Part shown: positions 59,011 to 64,000 of the stretch, in pieces
Layout: every line of letters begins with the position of its first letter
Numbering within the stretch: the stretch's first letter is position 1
Assembly: GCA_022606425.2 (NCBI GenBank)
Contig: JAHDVF020000518.1
Coordinates: 283,082 to 347,081 of the forward strand
Reading direction: 5' to 3'
From: Lepidostoma basale
Taxonomy: Eukaryota > Arthropoda > Insecta > Trichoptera > Lepidostomatidae
Length of the DNA: 64,000 nucleotides
Position numbers and translations under genes: made by a program
The notes under the pieces: model-generated
The model's input: the letters and a program-made list of their open reading frames with translations, nothing else
What the model was told of the DNA's origin: nothing
The model's database searches: none

Positions 59011-59761
59011 TTTGTTAATAAGTCCAAGGTAATGATTTTTGAAAAGGAAGAAACCATGACAGTCTGCAACATTAGCGTGAATGGTGAAAATTTGGAGCAA
59101 GTAGTTGAGTTCGTGTATTTAGGTAGTATTTTTACAAGAGATGGGCGAGTGGAGAGGGATATTGAAAGAAGGGTTGGGGCAGGCAACAAAGTGAATGGTG
59201 CACTTAAAGTTGTCATCGCAAACAAAAACCTATCCAAAAAAGCTAGAATGGCAGTGCACAATGGTGTTCTTTTACCGACCCTTATGTATGGAAGCGAAAC
59301 ATGGAACTGGCAAAAGAAGGATGAAAGTAGAATAAATGCAGTAGAAATGAGATCTCTTAGACGAATGTGTGGATACTCTGTGTATGATAGAGTGTCAAAT
59401 GAAAATATAAAAAGTTAATGCGGTGCGAATGATGGTGTCATGAACAAAATATTGAAAGGATCATTAAGATGGTTTGGACATACGGAAAGAATGAATGAAG
59501 AAAGAATGGTAAAAAATTCTGTGTTAATGGTGTAAATGGAACCAGAAATAGAGGAAGACCGAGGAAAACGTGGCACGATCAAATAAATCAAATATTGAAT
59601 GTCGGCCATGTGAGGAGTCAGAGAAATCGACGCGCGTGCATGACACGATGTATGAATGTTGAGGAAGCGAGAGAAATATGTCAGGAAAGAAAAGTGTGGC
59701 AGTGCATTCTTTCTGCCTACTCCTTCGGAGAGACGGCGTGTTGGTTAGTTAGTTAGTTAGC
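59011..59761 (+). mobile_element. RTE LINE insertion, 751 bp, 12-bp TSD, TTAG-tailed
   Basis: Bounded by TATAAAATTTTA on both sides. Starts inside VNKSKVMIFEKEETMTVC, continues LEQVVEFVYLGSIFTRDGRV, RRVGAGNKVNGALKVVIANK, RMAVHNGVLLPTLMYGSETW, MRSLRRMCGYSVYDRVSNEN, stop at 59416, then the usual C-terminal region with an indel near 59515. It ends TTAG x4. One of the longest copies in the window. Confidence 0.95.
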
Positions 59762-59774
59762 TATAAAATTTTAA

Positions 59775-59955
59775 AATAAACTTTTTTTGACCGTGAACTT
59801 CAAACGACAATTTTTAAAATAACGTTACTAACTTTTAACGCACTAATAATCGGACATGCGCATTTTCTCTCTCTTGAAGTATTTCTCTCTCACTCTCTTG
59901 TATTCAAAATATTCTCGTTCTCTTTTCTGATTTCATCCGGATTTGCCTATTTATA
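59775..59955. other. No gene recognised
   Basis: CT-rich stretch TTTTCTCTCTCTTGAAGTATTTCTCTCTC near 59862-59892, otherwise unremarkable. Confidence 0.3.
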
Positions 59956-60336
59956 TTTTTATTGAACATTTGATAATACCTCTAAAAGGCGAAACGTCAT
60001 TCCTATCAATCATAATAATCTAGAAAACAGACACTTTCATTCCTTAGACAATAATTTTTATAATTAATACGATTGAAAACATCTGTTTTCTAAAAGTTTT
60101 ATTATATTTTATCAAAAGGACACGTTTTGCCTTGCTAAGGCATTTTTAAAATTTGCCTATACATTGATAGAAGTTCATTGAAAATAAAGTTAATTACAAA
60201 AGATATACAAAAAATATACAAATATACGAAAGGCGAAACATTCTCATAAAATAAAAAAAACTTCTAGAAATTGGACGTATTTATTCGTATTAATATTGAA
60301 TATCGAGTTTTAATCAGTTTTAAAAAACAATAAATA
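59956..60336. repeat. Family D copies (three fragments)
   Basis: AACATTTGATAATACCTCTAAAAGGCGAAACGTC (59965-59998), a minus copy (TCTGTTTTCTAAAAGTTTTA … CACGTTTTGCCTTGCTAAGG), and a plus piece with AACTTCTAGAAATTGGACG followed by the AAAAAACAATAAATA end block. An RTE is inserted at 60337. Confidence 0.65.
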
Positions 60337-60802
60337 CTAACTAACTAACTAGCCATGACGCCGTCTCTCCGAATAAGTAGGCAGAAAGAATGGACTGCAA
60401 CACTTTTCCGTCCTGACATTTTTCTCTCACATCCTCAACATTCATACATCGTGACTGCTCACGTGGCCGACATAATTTTTTTTATTTATTTGATTGTGCC
60501 ACGTTTTCCTCGGGCTTCCTATTTTTCTAGTTCCAAAAACATCGTTAACATGTACTTTTGTACCATTCTTTCTTCATTAATTCTTTCCATGTGTCCAAAC
60601 CATCATAATGATCCTTTCATTATTTTGTTCAAAACACTATCATTCGCACCGCATTCACTTCTTATATTTTCATTCGACAATTCAATCATACACAGAGTAT
60701 GCACACATTCGTCTAAGAGATCTCATTTCTACTGCATTTATTCGACTTTTATCCTTCTTTTACCAGTTCCATGCTTCGCTTCCATACATAAGTGTCGATA
60801 CA
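60337..60802 (-). mobile_element. RTE LINE insertion with 10-bp TSD, TTAG-tailed, inside family D
   Basis: Target duplication ACAATAAATA at 60327-60336 and 60803-60812. Minus strand contains the usual C-terminal region with a 30-bp deletion around 60455 and an indel in NRGRPRK. 5' truncation in YGSEAWNW. Confidence 0.9.
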
Positions 60803-60854
60803 ACAATAAATAAATAATAATAACTACATTATTTATAACTGATAACAATAAATA

Positions 60855-61120
60855 TATTTTTAAGGATTGATTGTATTTGAATAGAGACGAAGATGTAAAT
60901 TGTTTCTTGGCAGAATGGGGAATGTTGTATTACATAAAGCGATCGCTTAACCCAACCAATGACAGGTCATAAGTCCTGTAAACGCCTCGACCACCATATT
61001 CTGTTTCCAAAAATCAATTTACATCTTCGTCTCTATTGAGATACAATCAATCCTTAAAAATGATTAACCCGCAATGGGTAAAATCCAGTATTTGTCTACA
61101 AATATTGGTAACATTCAATA
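60855..61120. repeat. Fold-back family F, copy 5 (short internal)
   Basis: Inverted ends AAGGATTGATTGTATTTGAATAGAGACGAAGATG and complement, only about 200 bp apart (60862-61060). The outer block AACCCGCAATGGGTAAAATCC follows. Confidence 0.75.
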
Positions 61121-61224
61121 AATATATTATTTATAACTAAAATCACTTATAGTTAAACAAGAAGGTAGGTAAATAGTTTCTCCGAAATATGTATTTATGA
61201 ATTATTTAAATTAAAATATTAAAT

Positions 61225-61780
61225 TTTTTAATTGTATCTCAATAGAGACGAAGAAACAAACTGGAAACTGAATATGGATGATCAAGGTGTTTACAGGACT
61301 TATGACCTGTCATTGGTTGGGTTAAGCGCACGCTTTATGTAATTACAACATTCCCCATTCCACCATTGTTATTATGATCATGCATGATACATTTTTGGAA
61401 GTTGTATATATACTCCAAATCCATACCTATCTTCACGTGTCAGTTTCAGTTAGCCATCTATGTAGATTTGATTGTACTAATTAATTTTTTAAGATTAATC
61501 TATACAATCCACCCACTAACGCCATCTATGAAGAATGATTGTTTAGCATTTAGCAAACTACTTTATTAACACAATGCGAAGAGGCTACCGCCTCCTAGCG
61601 CACTGTTTTAGAAGTCGCTTAACCCAACCAATGACAGGTCATAAGTCCTGTAAACACCTTGATCATCCATATTCAGTTTCCAGTTTGTTTCTTCGTCTCT
61701 ATTGAGATACAATTAAAAATTTAAATTAACCACCCACAGGTGAAAATCCAGGATTCGTATACATATATAAGTATACATTT
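61225..61780. repeat. Fold-back family F, copy 6, with about 97-bp inverted arms
   Basis: Arms 61230-61327 and 61617-61713 pair almost perfectly (ATTGTATCTCAATAGAGACG … GGTTGGGTTAAGCG). The 290-bp interior contains ACTAACGCCATCTATGAAG and GAGGCTACCGCCTCCTAGCG. No coding frame. Confidence 0.8.
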
Positions 61781-62190
61781 CACAAATATTTTAAAAATAT
61801 TTATTAATAAATTACTTATTAATAAATTTTCATTTTTTTTTTTAAATTAAGAGTTTATCCATTTATTTTATGTCGCAAGCCTCGATATAATGCATCGCCT
61901 ATTATTTATTCTATCCGGTACTAACTCAAACTTCAAACTTGTTCCACGGAATGTAAAGGTACAATCTGAACCCCCTCTCTTAAGTACATTAGCCAAACGT
62001 CGCGCCTTATATAATATAATTAATTTACAAAACAACTACGGGGGTGTTAAAGTTGGACGTGTGATAAAATATAATTTTGTTAGCTCAACGTATGGAACCG
62101 CATGAAATAAATAATAAATATTCTAGTTCTTGTTTCATCTATTAGAGTGGCAGAAGTGTTATTTGATTTTGTTGATTTGTATGATATACC
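61781..62190. other. No gene recognised
   Basis: A 71-codon frame at 61890-62105 begins MHRLLFILSGTNSNFKLVPR and is coding-like in parts, but lacks further support. Confidence 0.3.
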
Positions 62191-62194
62191 ATTT

Positions 62195-62845
62195 ATTCTT
62201 CTTCTTCTCTGGTTTCAATCCTGGGATTGGTTTGCAGCAATTTCCTCCATTATTCTCTTCCATTTTTCCCTGTCTTGTGCGGCTCTTTTGAGATCTGCAT
62301 ATGATGAGCAGCGTACGTCCACCAACAGGTCCTCCAGGTACTCTCGGCGTGGGTGTCCCCTAGAGTTTGTCCCCTCGATCATACCCTCCATTATGGCATG
62401 CAAGAGACCTTCTTGACGTATTACATGGCCGATCCATCTTACACGCCTTTCGGACAAGGTCCTGAGCAGGTGCCTTCCTCCTTCGATTCCTTGAAGAACT
62501 TCCTCATTCGTGATGTGGTCTCTCCAGGAAATTCCAAAGAGTCTTCTATAGGACCAAATCTCAAAAGCCTCTAGTCTCCGCTTATCCCTTTCGGATAGGC
62601 ACCATGTCTCGCAGCCGTACATCAAGACACTCCATACATAGGTCTTGATGAGGAGTATTCTCAGTTTTAGGTCTATATTATTTGACTCTATTATTTTCGA
62701 CCTTTTATTAAATGCAAACCTAGCCTGATGTATACGGCTGTCGACCTCGCTCTTAGACCGACCGTCCCATGTTATTTTGCTCCCGAGGTAGACAAACTCC
62801 TTGGTGTTCTTTAGTGGAACTCCTGACATCACTATTATTATTGAT
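62195..62845 (-). mobile_element. RTE-like LINE C-terminal half, family b, intact 205-codon frame
   Basis: Minus frame 62832-62215 is uninterrupted: VPLKNTKEFVYLGSKITWDG, RSKSEVDSRIHQARFAFNKR, IIESNNIDLKLRILLIKTYV, LMYGCETWCLSERDKRRLEA, SWRDHITNEEVLQGIEGGRH, RRVRWIGHVIRQEGLLHAIM, GHPRREYLEDLLVDVRCSSY and a stop after NQSQD. 5'-truncated after the RT palm. Intactness suggests a recent insertion. It is not a host gene. Confidence 0.9.
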
Positions 62846-62865
62846 TTATTATTGATCCGGTTATA

Positions 62866-63450
62866 TAACTAACTAACCATCACGCCGTCTCCCCGAATGG
62901 CTGGGCAGGAAAAATGGACTGCCGTACTTTTCTTTTCTGACATACATCTCTCGCTCCCGCAACACTCATACATCGTGTCTTGCACGCACGTTAATTTATC
63001 TGCCCCCTCACGTGGTAGACATTCAACATTGATTTACGTTGACGTTTTTTCGGTCTTTTTCTATTGATAGTTCCGTGTTCATCGTTGACATATACTTTTT
63101 TAACCATTGTTTCTTCATTCATTTTTTCCATGTGTCTAAACTATCTTAATGATCCTTTCATTATTTTGATCATACTTTCTTTAGCACCACATTAACTTCT
63201 TATATTTTCTTTAATTTGATCATACATAGTTTTTCCACGTATTTGTCTAGGAGATCTCATTTCTACTGCATTTATTTTACTTTCATCTTTATTTTGCCAG
63301 TTTCATGCTTCGATTTCATACAAAACGGTCGCTACAAGAACACCATTGTGCACTGCCATTGAAGCCTTTTTAGATGGGCTTTTGTTTTTGCGAAGAAGTG
63401 CATAATTCACTTTGTTCCCCCCCCACCCCTTATTTCAATATCCTTCTTCC
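62866..63450 (-). mobile_element. RTE LINE 3' half, TTAG-tailed family (divergent)
   Basis: Tail of two TTAG units at 62867-62876. The minus strand then runs through the C-terminal region to KLCTSSQKQKPI-like remnants and AACAAAGTGAATTATGCAC. Many indels. Confidence 0.8.
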
Positions 63451-63488
63451 CTTATAATTTTCTTATAATGTATTTTTTTTAATTACAG

Positions 63489-63548
63489 CGACTTAGCTTG
63501 GCCAGTGTCTACCATGGAACGACTGCTGCGATCTTCAATATTATTCAG
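63489..63548 (+). CDS. Candidate small coding exon
   Basis: An acceptor (TTTTTTTTAATTACAG) and donor (CAG-GTATTT) bracket 60 bp, open in the frame RLSLASVYHGTTAAIFNIIQ, phase 0 both sides. An alternative reading starts at ATG 63514 in an ACCATGG context. No similarity to elements here. Too short for certainty; the gene is not recognised. Confidence 0.3.
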
Positions 63549-63644
63549 GTATTTTTATTTCAAATATTCTAGAAAAGTATACATTAAATAAAAAATTATT
63601 AGAATATAGGTATATTTAGTATTATATCGCTTGTTATCTAGTCC
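63549..63644. other. AT-rich, nothing recognised
   Basis: Would be intron if the preceding exon is real. Confidence 0.3.
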
Positions 63645-63745
63645 ATATCGGTTTCGGCAGCTTGCTGACATCTTCTGGTATATTGTCTATGTCTGTCTAG
63701 CTCGTATATAGTTTGTCTAGCTTGCTGCCATCTTAGACCTATATT
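63645..63745 (-). ncRNA. Hammerhead-like motif, additional family (J)
   Basis: Minus strand: CAGAAGA, U, GUCAGCAAGCUGCC hairpin, GAAA, ACCGAU, A. U4 is altered, giving CAG for CUG. A second GATGGCAGCAAGCTAGAC copy at 63718-63735 shows that the hairpin part is repeated. Confidence 0.4.
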
Positions 63746-63920
63746 AATTATTGAAATTATGCATAAAGGTGAAAATCATATATTTAACCAATGAAATACC
63801 GGTTTAATGGTTTGATTTTAACTTGGTAAAACTCCATTATAGTACGAATGTGTATTCAAGACATGATTGTTTTTTCTAGTTTTACTATGATTTTTTTTAA
63901 TATTTATATAACATATAACT
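63746..63920. other. AT-rich, nothing recognised
   Basis: No supported feature. Confidence 0.3.
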
Positions 63921-63924
63921 TATT

Positions 63925-64000
63925 ATAAAAAGTTAAAAGTACCCTCGCAAGGCGAAACAAATATGTCACTATAATTTATATATATTTTTATATATAAAAA
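63925..64000 (+). repeat. Family D fragment at the window edge
   Basis: GTACCCTCGCAAGGCGAAACAAATATGTCACTATAAT fits the stem II, GAAA and AUGUC part of family D; continues beyond the window. Confidence 0.5.

Noticed and set aside
62215..62832. 205-codon frame as a host gene
   Set aside because: It has a close, broken duplicate at 9.3-9.96 kb and encodes the C-terminal part of an RTE-type polyprotein.

Overview
The window looks like insect nuclear DNA, most likely from a moth or butterfly. It is AT-rich and contains no bacterial-type operons and no rRNA or intact tRNA genes. Most of it is a dense mosaic of decayed mobile elements. The lepidopteran call rests on element types known from that order (RTE-type LINEs of the HmRTE kind, Helitron ends with a CAGCTAG terminus, tRNA-derived SINEs) and is an inference; no host gene was recognised by name.

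Layout. (1) RTE-type non-LTR retrotransposon fragments dominate throughout on both strands. The commonest family ends in a TTAG tandem tail and is represented by 5'-truncated C-terminal pieces; several copies have visible 10-12 bp target-site duplications (around 5.6-6.2, 23.8-24.3, 26.1-26.6, 40.5-40.8, 49.8-50.3, 59.0-59.8 and 60.3-60.8 kb). At least four other RTE-like families occur (best copy 62.2-62.8 kb), plus tails of other LINEs. (2) tRNA-derived SINEs with clear A and B boxes lie at 2.1-2.5, 21.7, 43.4-43.6, 51.7-52.1 and 55.6 kb. (3) DNA elements: two adjacent short elements with TTAA-flanked inverted ends at 11.4-12.6 kb, carrying a MADF-like coding relic and a nested MITE; three internally deleted mariner derivatives (25.3, 34.9, 42.6 kb); a hAT-like remnant (31.9-32.6 kb); a Helitron split by an RTE (5.1-6.3 kb); and a fold-back family with terminal repeats of about 97 bp (7.7, 39.5, 41.0, 47.7, 60.9, 61.2 kb). 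(4) Simple repeats: about 290 bp of (CT)n at 13.4 kb and about 510 bp of (TTCTCC)n at 52.3 kb.

The most unusual content is a set of short repeats scattered over the whole window that share one RNA architecture: CUGANGA-like core, one unpaired base, stem II of 4-6 bp, GAAA, a 4-6 nt self-complementary stem III, then UH. This is the layout of a minimal type I hammerhead ribozyme, as known from Penelope-like elements and retrozymes. Several unrelated sequence families have it. The copies at 30.2 kb and 44.1 kb keep a consensus core with a pairable stem I. One family forms a 235-bp direct tandem unit with a motif at each end (29.1-29.4 kb). Two families replace the core C3-G8 pair with U3-A8, a compensatory change. 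Many copies are head-to-head inverted.

Host coding sequence is sparse. Three candidate exons have splice signals and open frames with no element signature: 4614-4772 (+), 63489-63548 (+) and a terminal exon at 50317-50496 (-) whose AATAAA signal lies inside an RTE target-site duplication. A CpG-rich island with several E2F-type sites at 33.2-33.55 kb could be a promoter. Otherwise the window reads as intergenic or intronic sequence.
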